Below are positions 26,301 to 41,300 of a stretch of DNA of 64,000 nt, one piece after another. The DNA is from Sapria himalayana (lineage: Eukaryota; Streptophyta; Magnoliopsida; Malpighiales; Rafflesiaceae), in the NCBI GenBank assembly GCA_029783825.1, contig JAREIK010003431.1:820994-884993 (forward strand), in the 5' to 3' direction. The position numbers and the translations under genes were made by a program. Below the pieces are notes generated by a model. The model was not told the DNA's origin and ran no database searches. It saw only the letters and a list, made by a program, of their open reading frames with translations. Each line of letters starts with the position of its first letter. Position 1 is the stretch's first letter.

Positions 26301-29300
26301 TTCTCCTTTTTTGATCAATAGAACTAATACTAAAAAAAGATTTCTTAAAATTTAATATTCCAGCTCTTGATGCAGGTAAAGAAATTTGCTTAAGATTAGA
26401 TTATTTTACCTTTTGTTCAGCTTTCTCCACCACCCTTCGCATCTCAACTAAATTTGCATTCATCACAATAGTACAAGATGTAACCCCAACGCTTCTATAA
26501 GATGACCCTTTATATATTTATTTACAAAAATTGTATTAAAAAATAACATTTTATCCCCCTTTACCCAATTTTGTTTCTTTCATCACATACCCTCATAATG
26601 GAGCATTGTTATATTAATTATTATGTTGATCACTTGAAAACTCAAAATTACTACTCATTGTATAATTCTACATCATAAAAAAGAATAATAATTATGTATT
26701 TAAATTGATCTAAATTATTTTAAAGCTCAACTAATCTAATTTTTGGTTCATCTATAAACCCTAATTGAATTAGGCTAATTCCATAAAATTTATAAGTTTG
26801 CATTAATTGAAATTTAAAATAAATTATAAAACAATCAAATTTAATTGTTTTCCACTTCTTCTTAATAAACTATAAAAAGCAATAAACATAAAAAACAATT
26901 AGTCAAATAGATCTCTAAATTAATTTTTTTTTTGATTTAACAATTGTACTAATAAATTAATAATAAATGGATGAATTTTTATGTAGTTATTTAAATTTAC
27001 AAAAGAGAATTTTACTGATTCTTATTCACTGACAAAATTTAATTATTTATTATATAGTTGATCTTTGTAATAAAGGACACATATCATGGACATTACTAAA
27101 GTTGCACACCAACCCAATTACCCAATTATCCAAATACCATTGCTGATGTTTGGAATCGATCCAATAACCCCACTCACCCACCCAATCAATATATGAACTA
27201 GTTGCAATGATGCATAATTCACATATTTCATCACCCATTATATAGATTCAAAATAAAAATAATAAAAAAATTTTAAGATTTTTTGAAATATTATATTCTC
27301 ATGATAATTCTATCATATATGAGTGTATAAAATAAATCTGTAGAAAATATAATATTCAGAATAAAATATTTAATATTACTTTTGATAATACTTCTAATAA
27401 TAAAGTAGCTAATATTATATTTGTTATAACCACCAAGATAAGCCATTAAATGAGAGTTTTCAAGCTAAATACATGTATCATGTAATTAACCTAATAGTAC
27501 AGATATTAATAAAAGTTATTTCTCCCACATTAAAAAAATAAAAAATTTACTAAGATATCTTAGGACATAACAGAAATTTAACAATCTCTATTTATCTATG
27601 GGCATAAAAAAAATTTATATATAAGACATTATTAGAATTACACATATTTTATGTTAGAGTCAAGTTTTGATTATCAACACGTGATATCAAACTACATCGA
27701 TAATAAAAATTACAAACTTGTTATTGACGATTCATACAATGATATAGAAATTTCTTTTATAAAATTCATAAAAATTTTTAATGACAGGATAAACATATAT
27801 TCGTCTATGTACACTCACACCACTTGTATTATATTTAAGTGCATATACAATATTAGTAGCATATTTTACATGTATAGAGATCACAATATATGTAGTGTCA
27901 TGGCTATTAAAATAAAAACTAAATATTTAAAATATTAGTATTTCATACCGACTCTATTTCACTTAATTGTTTATATAAATCATGAGATTAAGATGAAAGA
28001 GAGAAAATATTTTAACATGGATATCCATATGCAGTAATAGGAACACCAACTTGAATGTTTTATTTATTAAAAATTTAATTAACCTATTTACAAATTATGA
28101 TATTAGGTATAATAAGTATAGTCAAGCTCCAAGTACAAACATGAATATTATATTTAAAAATAATTAATTCTCCATTTAGTTAGTTAGGTACAAATGATAG
28201 GGTAGTATGTTAAATTGGAGTAAACTATCTCAGTATTTAGATACTAATTATTGTTACATCTTATCATAAGATGATAATAAAAATTTAAATATTTTGTTAT
28301 TATAAAATAAAAATCATATAAATCCACTTATCTTATATCTAAGATAGCACATAATCTATAAAATATAGGAGTCAAGCATAGTATAGTATAAGAGTGTTTT
28401 TTTTTGCAACAGTCAATATTATTTCAAATATAAAATTGAGATTGCAATTAAATACCATAAAAGTCTTGTATGTATGAAAGACTAGAAAAAAATTGAGATT
28501 GAGCATTCATAATAAGATGCAAGAGATGACTGGAGATGATGATTCATGTGACATATAGACTAAAGATATTATGACAACCACTAATAATATTTTGAAACAT
28601 TTATATAATAATAATGATCTACATATACATATGCATTACCATGCCACAAACATTAATAAATAATTCATGTGATTTTTAATTTTTTTAATATGATTACAAT
28701 ATAAGGATATTATATTATCATTGTTTTGTATTTGTCATTTGTTTATGTCATTATGATTTATGTAATATTTTTGTATTGTACCTATTATCTTATAGGTTAA
28801 GTTTCATTTTATTATATATTATATATTGTACCTATTTTTGTATTGTACTTATTATCTTATAAGTTATATTTCACTTTATTTTTGTATTTGTTTTTGAATT
28901 ATGTATTTCATTTAATTTTTTTGAAATGAAATATTTTTAATAATTAATTCAATAAAATATTAAAATTTATAAAAACTTTAAATTTTATTTGAATTTAAAA
29001 TGTTTACTTAAAACAACATCAATTCAACACGAGCCAACATGGCCCGGCACAAGCCGATATGGCCTAGCACTACTGCAAGCCAAATGGGTCATGCTAGATC
29101 TGATGTTTGGCTTCTCATGTCATGCCTAAAATCACATGATGGCACAGCTAGACCACACTAAAATAAGCAATGTCAGCACTACATGGCCCATTTGCGAGAT
29201 TATAATGTCATAATATTTGAATTTAAGTGATTTTCATCAATATTCAGGAGTTATTTTTTAATTTTCTTTTATTCAAATCTTATATATGTGATATTTATAA

Positions 29301-32300
29301 ACTAATATTACAACTTTGTTATGATTCCTAATTTTTAGAATTAGGCGACTATTATTACCACATTATGAGTCACCTTCAAACAAACATATCTTGTATCTTA
29401 CCTAACACTATCTACCACAACAATACGCGACTATCACAATAGAAGTAAAACCCTCAAAAAATTATTTGGTAAAATAATCACATCAATTGAGGAGCAGTTT
29501 TTTGAATACATATATAATAAATTAACATATAAAATTTTTAATGCTTTCAATTTTATAAGTATTATACTTTAACAATTAAGTTTATCTCAATATCTAGTTT
29601 TAACATAAAAATTTAGCTCATGCATCAATATCAAATGGATTATCACTTTATTTCTACTATTACATACAAGTGTGCTTCGTGACACAATTATCATCATCAA
29701 CCACTATAGCACACATAAATATCACTTCATTAATAATCAAACTACAACAAAATCAAAATATTAAAATTAATATTAAATATCACTTCATTTTAATTTTACA
29801 TAAATATCACTTCATTAATTATCAAATTACAACAAAATCAAAATATTAAAATTAATAAATTAAATATCCAGCACACAAAATAAAATGCACAAATCCTAAA
29901 TATCAATTTAACATAACAATGAAAAAGAATTCACAAGATAATTTAAGATATTTCTCGTAAATTCACAATACACAGTCATGCTCCTTGGATTTGTCCCTGG
30001 GGAAAATCAAAATTTATAACCCCCCCTTAGGGTTTATGCTTGTATCTTATATTGCCTCTTTGCTCATAAATCTCACATAGGGTTGGACATAATTTTACTC
30101 AGAAAACCCTAACCCTCATCTCTTTTTCTTGTGCGTTAAAAAAAACCTCTTCCAATATTCCAATTTTCCCCTTTTATGCTCAAATGGCTGAGTGTGAACT
30201 TTAAGTCGAAAGTCACAACTCACAACTTTTTAGAAATAAGTTACAATTTTAGTCTCTTTTTAACTTTGGAATACCACAAGATTAAGAATAATCAGCTGCA
30301 TATTTCATATTTGGAACACAAGCCACAACTTTAGCCTCTTTCTTGCATTAAATAGCCACGGCACTAAAAAGGCTGCAACTATATATTTTTCCTCTATAAT
30401 AATAAGTTGTAGTGCTAGAAATGACTATGATTTGTATATTTTGCCTCTGTAACCAAAAGTTGCAGCTTTAAAAGTAAATCATAGTTTTGATTTTTTCTCT
30501 AGAATAAAAAATCAGTCCTAAAAATCAACATGACTCAAGTATTGTTCTCTGAAATTTTCTATAGCTAAAAAACACGACACTAAGAATAGTACCACAACTC
30601 TTGTCTTGAACTTGATGATTCTGTAACAAGAAAGTAACGACACTAGAAGTTTACTATGACTTTGAACTCTAGTATGGTACTTAGTTGTGACAAAAAATTA
30701 ATATCACAGCTTATAAAAAATATTATGCGATAGTACGATTGCAACTCTAAGAAAGGTTCGCAATCGAATATAATATGTTGCACAATAAAACAATTGTGTC
30801 AAAGAGATGAAAAAATTACAACGTATAAAAATTATCATAACCATTAGGGTAGAATTTTCGTTCCATTCCTTAATAACAATCCACCAGATCTCCATTTTAC
30901 ATAAAAATTATAGAATTTCATTAATATTCATCATATTCAATCAAAAATCATAATTTAATAAAATTATTCATTTTAAAGCTCATTTTTATACAAACACATC
31001 ATGAATATTTATCAAAATATTTAGTTTTATTTACACTGCAATTACTCGTTAAAATAAATTCACACGTTAAAATAATTGCTTGTCCCATAGCAGTTACTCT
31101 CTAGTCCCCTCTATATAAAATATAAGTTGATAAGATGCCTTTTCTTTATGATCAAACTCCTAAAAAAGAAAATATACTTTGAAGTACTCAAATAGTAGCA
31201 TAGAAGTAGATAATCTCTTTAAATCTCCCTTATAGATAGAAGTTCAATCCAATATCTCCAGCAAAATATCACACAATATATCTTGTCTTCCAATGGTATC
31301 AAGTGCACTTTCAAGAGATCTTATTACAAAATATAACTTTTTTATTCACACTGCATTTACCCAATTTGTTCTTGATATTGCATCTTTTCCAGTTATTTCT
31401 TCTCTCATAGCTACCATCTTCTTCAAATCCATTGTAATAGTCTGATAAAACTTCTTAAATGAATCAACATTGTCTGTCACCCTGATCTCCACTTGTTTCA
31501 TCATGTCTTCCAAAAGTTTACATATTGTCTTTAAACTTTTCTTATGTAACCATAAATAATATCTCATACTTTTAGGGATACATTTATCACATTGCATCTT
31601 ATATCTCTGTTTCCTCCTCTTCCTCCACTATTATTGTGCGAAGGGATTGGATCACATTTTTCCGGCATTCTAATTTTTCGGCAGCCAACTATATATTTTT
31701 CAAAATACAAAAAAGAACACCCAACATGCCTCCTTATGTAGCAAAAGAATGTTGATTGCAGACTTCCTCTTCTTATCGTATTCCACTTTTTCTTTCTATA
31801 ACTAACATGTTGGCTTTTATGAATGATGGTCATTGCCCAATATATGTCAACTATTCCTCTTCAAGAATTAATTTCTTTCCTTTTCAATCTTCTTCCAACC
31901 CTTTTTAAACTTCTAACAATGTCATAGGAAATACTCTCAGGCACATTTCATTACTATCATCATCCATTAAGCCTCTCTCAACTCGACAAAATAAAGTAAT
32001 AAAAAAATAATAAATTATTAGACTAGAAAATTCACTCTCTTAATAATAAAAAATAAACATCAAGTATTTTTCATATATCAAATCTACAACCAATCAAAAA
32101 AATTCACTCTTAAAGTAAAATTACTCTATCTTGCGTGATCAATCTATCTTGTATTATTGCTCTATCCTGTGTAACAATTGAGAGATGAAATATCAACAAC
32201 AAAAATAACCAAATAAAATATAATCATATTTTACATATCTCCATTATACACATCAAAAATTCATATGTACTTTTTAATATTACTCTATATTCTCCATTTT

Positions 32301-35300
32301 CATCCATCGACATATTCAAAAATATTTTGAAATCGAGTTGTATTTTTAAGGATTTAGAATTTATTTTATCCCTAGCCTCTTACAATCCAAGTAACTCATT
32401 AAAAATCTCTCTATCATAAAATAATCAAATTTATCTCACGTAGTATTTCCTTTCTTCCCGATCCTCGAGATTGACATAATTTGTGCCCATAGATAAAGTG
32501 GAAATCCATCGGCTAGAAAATTTTAAGCTTTAATCTTTCTTTTTGATAAGTTACTAGAAATGGAGAATAAACACAATGATACCTCCTCTCTCTACGATAC
32601 TTTGACAATGTTGGACCAAGGATACTTTTCTTTTGCCTTGATGATCATATCTACAACATTGCCCTTTCCTCATTGCTTCGATCTCGAGCCCTCATCCATG
32701 GTTGTATTGAAGTCTCGAGTCCTCCCCTACAGGGATCTATTTAAATAGTAGTACATAGATATAATTCTATGCAAAATTTTATTTTAAAAGTCATGATGTT
32801 AGCTGACGGCCACAACTTTGAGTTTTTTTGTAGTTCACAATGCAAGTGATGACCATAATTTTGAGTCTAATTTAATTAGAATCACAGTTTGATTAAAAAT
32901 TGTGATCAATTTTTGTTGGGGAAAGAGTTTATTGTCAAACAGTATCAAATATAGTACGTATACAACAAACAATAACAAAAAATTTATTTATCATACAGCA
33001 AACAAAAATTCTTTGATTGTCTCCTAAATAATACTATGTTTAATGTTTATGGCTAAACTTTAATCCAAGCATTAACTTTGTCAATAACTTCTACATTATA
33101 TGCTATTTTTTTATAGTCTTTTAATTTATTTCTTCTTGCTTTTTATGTGTCGGCCAGCAATACCATATGTACGTAGAGGTGTCAAACGGAACGTGTCGAG
33201 CCAAGCTAGCTCATTTTTAGCTGCCCGACCGTACTTTCGTGCCGTGCCTGGCCCGGCACGATTCTGTGGAGGTCAACCCGGCACGAGCCCAAGGTACGAA
33301 TCCGTTGGGTTCGGCCCGGCCGGGCCGAACCCTATTTTAAAAAAAATAGGATTTCAACACCCCCAAAATCCTAATTTTAAAAAAAAATTAGAGTTTCGGC
33401 GCCCCCTTAACACTAATTTTAAAAATAAATTTGGTTTCTCGGCTCATGCCAAGGAACCATGCAAACGGGTCATGATACCGTGTCGGGCCAGTCACGGCAC
33501 GAGGCCCGGTTGGACTCGGCACGGAACGGCATGGCACAAGCCCGGGCACAAAAAATTTTCATGTCGGGCCGGCCCAGGCACAGCTGAATCGTGCCGTGCC
33601 TCATGCCGGAATGAGCCAGTTGACACCTCTATATGTAAGACCACCTCAATTTTATTTTCATATAGACTTTTGATCTTGAGGGCATAAATCTTATTTCTTT
33701 TTTTGTTTTGGCCATGACATTATAATATGTCGTAGCTCTTTCATTTTTCTTGACCTCCTCACCACAAACTAGAATTATTTTAGCTACCTAAAATTCTGTT
33801 ATAGCACTTTTTTTAAGCATATCCAAAATAGTGTCTTCAAATAGAGGTATCAACCGGGTCGTGCCGGCCCGGCCCGGCACAAGGCACGGCACGGTTCGGC
33901 CGTGCCTGGGCCGGCCCAACACGATAAAAAACCGTGCCCGTGCCCGTACCCGGGCCCATGTTAGGCACAAGCCGTGCCGTGCCTGACCCGGCACGGTTCG
34001 GCCCGTGGCACGGCACACCGGCACGGGTTCTTCTCGTGCCGGTTTCGCTCGCGCGGTCGAACTAGCCTACTGCCTACATGGCACAGGCTGCCCCACCAAA
34101 GACCCACGCGGCCACGTGGCGCCCGACCCCTCCAGAAAAAAATGACCGCGGGTCGGGTCTGATTGGACCCGACCCTCGGTCCCAAGTCCCAACCCACTTC
34201 TTTCCACTTCCACGAGGCCCTCTGACCCGATTCCCGAACCGACCCAAGTCCCCAACGGGAAAAAAATTAAAAAATACTTATAATATTTATTTTCAGCCGT
34301 TGGATTCGCCTCCAACGGCTAGGGGGCAGAATCCAATGGTCCTCATGATTCTGCCCCCTAAATAATTAATAAAAATTCAAAAAAATATAAAAATATATCT
34401 TTTTTTATAAAAAATTAATATCTTTAATCTATAAATTTTACCCCCCTCCCTTTAACATTTATGTTTTTCAAAAATATATATTCTCTCAAATCTTTCTCTT
34501 TCTCTCACAAAAACCTTGCTTCTCTCTCTCGGGCCTCGGGATTTTGCTTTCGGCTTGGATTTTCGTGAAACTCGACTTGAGTTTTGAACATTAGAGCTTG
34601 ACTACGGTGCACTGTGTACGTGACCGACCTCACTGCTTTTACCGGGTAATTTATTTTATGATTTTTTTTCTCTCTCTCTGTAGTTTCTCTCTCTAGACCA
34701 AACTTAGGAAAAATAAAAAATCATAAAAAATGACAAATACACCTGACACGTATTTAAATTTAGAAAATGAAAATATTACACAGAGGTCTAAGGCTGCTGA
34801 AACTTTGGTTTCTCCAGTCGACTCAACCCAAAATTCTAAAAAACAAAAAACTAGGAGAACTTCTGTAGTTTGGACTCATTTTAAAATCATAACACAAAAA
34901 AATATTAGGAGTGAGAAACTAAAAATGACACAGTGCAAATATTGTATGGGACTTTTAACATGCAAGAGTTCATGTGGAACTGGGCACCTTAAAAGGCATG
35001 CCGAATTATGCACCAAAAAACATGGACCCTTAGATCCTAGGCAAACCCAACTTGGCACTGCATTTTTTGAGATTGGATCGAGTTCAGTCTCAAAGTTTAC
35101 TCCATTCATATACTCCAGCAAGTTGGGTAGGGACGGCATGACCAGGCTCATCACATTGATGGGTCTTCCGATCAGATTTTCGGAAGATCCGAGGGTAGTG
35201 CGCATCATGCAGACTTATTTTCAGCATTCCTATCGTAGGATTCCTAGGTCCACATCTAGGAGTGACATACTAAATATATATAAGTTAGAAAAACAAAAAA

Positions 35301-38300
35301 TTATTAAGGAATTTATGGCATATAGTGGAGTGGTGTCCGTGACGTCCGATATATGGACATGTCACGATGATACTTCTTATGCATGTCTCACGAGCCACTA
35401 TGTAGATTCTAACTGGACAATCAATAAAAAAATTTTAGGATTCACTGAGATTCTTCATCCTCATGATGGCTCGGCCATTTTTGAGTGTATGATGAAAATC
35501 TTTAGGTAATATAAAATTTAAAATAAAATTTTTATTGTCACATTCGATAACGCTTCTAATAATGGAGTAGCGATCAATATATTTGTTTGGAATATTAGAA
35601 ACGCACCATTAGGAGAGATCTTTCATGTCAGATGCATGTGTCACGTGATTAACCTGATTGTTCAAGCGGGTATGAAAGTGTATTCCCCCGCGTTGGATAA
35701 TATACGCAATACACTAAAATATATTTGCATTCCTCGCAGACAACAAGAGTTTGGTAGTCTTTGTTTGTCTGCAAATCTTAAGAAGAAGAAATTTCAATCG
35801 GATGTGAGATATCGTTGGAATTACACGTACCTGATGTTAGAATCATGTGTTGGATACAAACACGTGATATCCGATTATGTTAATAGTAAGAGTGACGAAC
35901 TTATTATTGACGATACTGATTGGGCTTCAGGAATTTCATTTATGAAATTCCTGAATATATTTTATGACACGACGAACATGTGTTCGTCGGTTTATACGCC
36001 CACCACTTGCATTGCACTCCGTTGCATATGCAACATTAATAGCATGTTTAGGAAGTATCGAGCTGACCCGACGCTTAGCCATATGGTTGCAGAGATGAAG
36101 ACCAAGTACTTGAAGTATTGGTCCACCGTTCCATCTCTTTATTGTCTCGTTGCATGCATGGACCCTAGGGTTAAGGTGGAATGGATAGAAAACACCATGA
36201 CTTTCATTTCCTCGTGCATGAACCTGGAAGAGCCACCTGAAGGGTTTATTCACGAGAAGTTGACTGACATGTTCACATACTACGATACTAGGTATGGTGG
36301 TGGTAGTAGTGAGACAGTGATTACGGACATTGATACCTTATTAGGAGATGATGATTTTTCCATTCAGCTAGCGAGGGAGAAACGTAGGAGTGGACCATCA
36401 CATAGGAGCGAGCTGTCTCGGTACTTAGATACCGATTACTGCTCAATCATATCACATTCTAATACTAGGAATCTTGATTTATTACAGTGGTGGAAATCAT
36501 GAGTCCACCTTTCCCGTGTTATCTATGATGACACGGGATCTACTGACTCTTCCGGTGTCGAGCGTAGCATCGGAGTCTGCTTTTTCTGTTGCAGTGAACG
36601 TGATTTCGGATAGAAGATCGAGATTACGTCCAGATATGGTTGAAGCCTTGGCTTGTTTTAAGGATTGGGAGGAATCGAGGTTTAGCATCCATGATCGTGC
36701 TGGAGCTGGGACTGGGACTGGCACTGCAGTCGCATCCACATCCACTACGATGGCGGAGGAGTTGATTGCCGATGATGATGATCCATATGATACTGATCTT
36801 GATGTTGCGGCTGATGATTCTCATGATATGCAGATTGACGATTGATGATGATCTATTATTTTTTGTTTTCGATATTTTTTGTATTGATTGTATGCTTTGT
36901 TTGTACGTTGTGTTGAAACTGATATTTATTTTGTTCGGACCTTCGATTTCAAATGGATGATTGGTAATTTTTTATTTGTGTTGTTTATGTTTTTTTTAAT
37001 TTTTATTTTTACTAACATAATATATTGATTTATTTTTTTTTATGATTTAAATTTTCTTTTAAAAAATTAATAACTTTATTATATAATTAATAATTATAAT
37101 AAAATTTAAACTAATTTGATATTAAAAAATAAAAAAATTTAAACTATTTTTTTAATTAATTTTTAATTATTAACATTTTTAAAAATATAAATATTTAATA
37201 CTATACAATATCTAAAATTTTAAATATATAAAAAAAAATAAATTTTCTGCCTCTCGGGCCTGGCCTGGCCCGTATGGCCTGGCCAGGCCCGAGCGGGTCC
37301 GGCACGGCATGGCCTGCCGTGCCGGGCTCGACTTTTTTAAACCTTGTCGGGCCGGGCACAGCACGGTACAGTAACCATGTCGTGCCTGGCCCGGCACGGA
37401 AGCACGATCATGCTCTAAAAAAACTGGTCGGGCCGGCCCGGGCCGGCCCGTTTGACACCTCTATCTTCAAATCACCTTTCCAGTTTTCTCAATCATACTT
37501 CTCCCACTTCATTTGATCTCATTGTCTCTATTAATAATTTTATGATTATATCATTAAATGAAGCTTTGAAGATTGGATAAGGTTTATAAAACACAATCCC
37601 TTCATGACTCCCTGATCTCAAATCTACAAAACTTATTATATTTTGATATAAAACTGATTCAATCACTATTAGGTATGAGATAGAAATCATTACTTCGTGA
37701 AAAATAAGCTTTGTCATACCAATACATTGGGTTGTACACGTTCATATTCTACTCTTAAAATTTTCCTCTTTATTTTATCTCTTTCTAGGTACCAAAGTGT
37801 TAACATAGTCTTAGTGTTATGTTTTATTAATTATGGCTAAAAAAATTAAAGAAATAATATAATGTAAGATATAAATAAATAGCATAAGTCAAATATTTGA
37901 GGCACAAAATAAAAATATTATCCAAACTACTAAAAACATAAATATCCTATTTCAAGAGTAATTACATCAAAAACTTACTAACCAAACTAAACAATCTCAA
38001 ATAATAATAACAAAAAAAAAATTTCTACTTTATTATGATGCTTAATTTTTAGGATTGAGCAAAATTACAAATACTTGTTGGGTGAGAGTCATTCATCTAA
38101 CTTAATTCTACTATTATACAGGTGGTACATGTAGTAAAATGAAATTTTTATCTACATATGAATCACATTTGTAATTTTGCATAAAGTAAAATTCTACATA
38201 AAGTAAAATTGTTGTGTAGGCAATTCGATTAAGATTTAACTAACTATCAATCAATTATTACTCTAGTTAAGAAGATAAGACTGAATTTTAGGTAAAATTC

Positions 38301-41300
38301 TTGAATTTTAAGATTAGTATATTTCATTGTGCATTGATGACTTATCTAAATAATTTTGATATTATTAAACTTGATTACATAATGAAAATAAAATTATTAT
38401 GAAAATATCCTATCACCTAATTGACATACAAGATGATTATTAACTATTATGCTCTTTCCAATAATAATCCTTTCATTATTATCCTCTCGATATTTTACCA
38501 CCAAAATAATAAATTATTCATTCTCGAGAATCATTCACAAATTCATATTTTTAGACAACTTGTTAACTACCCTTGATTTCGTATGTATATTCTTATTTTC
38601 TAATTTCATATATTATATAAATATAAACTAGTATGTTAGCAAAGGTATTTATATTTTTAGCTTCATAAATATTATATTCAAACAATTAACACACTTTCAA
38701 TTAAATCTCTCAGACAATAGCCATACAACAAAAAAAAACTTACAAAACTGTCATCACTTTATGAATCATCACCAATCAAGCATATCTCATTGTTTATCTA
38801 TTATCATCTATAATAATAACATGCGACTCTCAAACTAAAAACAAAACTATTAAAAATATATTATATAAAATGTTCCCATCAATTAAAGATAAATTCTTCT
38901 AAATTATGCACAAAAAATTTATGCTTTTGACTTCATAAGCATTAAAGTCACAAAATTAGCATATCTCAACATCAAGTTTTGATGTATAGATTTATCTCAT
39001 GCATCACAATCAAAAGATGTCTCTTTCTTCATACCATTATGAGTGTGTATGTCTTATAGTATATCTATCATTGTGCACCACAATAGCATTTACAAACCCA
39101 ATTATAATAAAATTTTAATTTCTATTTCACATAAATACTATAACTATCAATATTCTAATCACAACAAAATTCTAACATAAAATTCATTCATTTAACATCT
39201 ATCACACATAATTAAATATAACCCTAGATATTAATTTAATCTGACATTGTAAAAAAATTCACATGAGATAATTTAAGATGAATCTCATAGAATTTCAAGT
39301 TCTCAAAGGCAATCATCAAGAATATCTAGGAATCAAATCCTAAATTCATAATATTCAATCATACATCTTGAATTTTCCCCTATGAAGAGTTAAAATTCAT
39401 GCTCCCTGTGATGTATACTTATATCTTGTATCAACATTCAACACTTTACTTGTAAATCCCTTCTAGGTTTGGGCAAATTTTTATTTTCAAAACTCTAGCT
39501 TTCATCTCTTTTTTGTGCCCTAAAAACATCTTTTATGAAATTCTCAAGTTTTTCTTTTATACCCGAATGATTAGGTACAAATTTTAAGACAAAACCCATA
39601 ACTTTTTAAGAAAAAAATCATAGTTTCGATCTCTTTCTAACTTTAGAGTATCCTAATATTGAGAATGATCATAGTTATATATTTCATCTTTGAAATAAAA
39701 AGTCATGAAATAAAAAATAAGTCACGACTTTGATTTTTCTCTTGTATCAAATGATTAACACTGAGAATGACCACTACAATACATTTTGCATCTGTAATAC
39801 TAAGTCACAATATTGGAAAAGGCCAAGATCTGTACATGTCACCTCTACAACCAAAAACACAACTCCTAAAACAGATCACGGCTTAGATTATTTCTCTAGA
39901 GTAGAATCATAGCCTTAGAAATGAACATAGCTCGAGTATTGTCCTCTTAATTTTTTTGTATCTTAAAATCACAATTTAATTTCCAGTGTCGTAACCTTTG
40001 TCTTAGACTAATAACTTTATAATGAGAAAGTCAATGTGCTAACAAATTTATATATTAATATTACAGTCATAAAAAGTATTACAGTCATAAAAAATTAATA
40101 TTATAGTCATAAAAAATATTAAGAACTAATATAATTATGACTTCAAGAAAGTTTTGTAGTCAAATAAAATATATTACATTATAAAATAATTATGTCAATG
40201 AGATTGTAGAATAATGAAATACAAAGATTATCATGACTATTTATATAGAATTTTGACCAACAATAAATGTTAAAACTACTATATAGTTCAATGAGATATA
40301 CCAAAGTGATAATACAAGAAACATTACTACTTTATATGATTTTTTGCTTTACTCATTAACAATTCACCAAGTTTTATTTTACACAAAAATCATAAATATT
40401 TACTAATATTCATCATAATTCATCAAAACTAATTTTAATGCAATTTTTTATTTTATAATTCATTTTAATACAACCACATTGTAAATATTCACTAAAATAA
40501 TTAATTTTATTTGATATTTGACAAACCGAACAACTAGCTTGAAATATATTGAGAATATTTAATATTTCTTATAATTATATGATATTAATTTAAGTAAATG
40601 AGTAAGTATAGCATATAAAATGCATAATGTACTTTTTAAAAACTAGGTGGGACCCTTGGATGCCATTGAGCCCCAAAGCCAACCACTTATATACCAAGGT
40701 GCACGGCCCCCCGCCCCAATAGATTTTGATAGCTCATGAAGATTGATCTCGCAACCTCAAAGGAAACATGCATTCAGCTTGCCAATCAAATTAGCAAGGA
40801 CCAAGTCGTTAGAATGCTCCAATATACTTATTTGTATTACATAGTAATGCTTCAAAATGAAACATATATAAGTTTACGTGGCCAACCCCATTCGACTTTT
40901 TATATTTTGTAATCTTTTATTGTAACACATAATTTAGAATAAAATAACTTAACCATTTATTAATTTTTTTATTCTAATTGACCTTCTACCTAAGCATGAT
41001 ACACATTAATTCTATTGACTTACCCATTATGATTGCCAGTTACACCTAAACATGATATACATTGCATCCTAGCAAATTTTCCCCTTGAATTTTTTAGTTT
41101 TATCCTCGGACTTGTTTTTTTTGTTCATTACTTTTAAATGTAACATGTATTGCTCATCTATAATTGCATCCTAGCAAATGTACAGAATATAACTTGTTGT
41201 GGAGAAGACTATAACCTTTAACATTACTTTTTTTTAACTAAAATTCATGAAAAATAAATAACAAAATTTTAGTAGGTCTGACATTAACCTTCCCTACATA

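Noticed and set aside
31346..31833. Two overlapping minus-strand ORFs as a gene
   Set aside because: No family resemblance, low-complexity neighbours and location between repeat copies; kept only as unassigned debris.
33100..33687. 195-codon ORF
   Set aside because: Runs across the short hAT element A from outside; GC-rich subterminal DNA simply lacks stops. The same holds for the ORFs at 33788-34365, 37212-37516, 43160-43463 and 60235-60637.
34645..34682. 5' UTR intron in hAT copy B (GTAATT...CTGTAG)
   Set aside because: Only about 38 nt, shorter than functional plant introns.
36497..36824. Minus-strand ORFs over the hAT C-terminus
   Set aside because: Antisense shadows of the transposase dimerisation domain and acidic GAT-rich tail (also 43751-44126 and 34876-35208).
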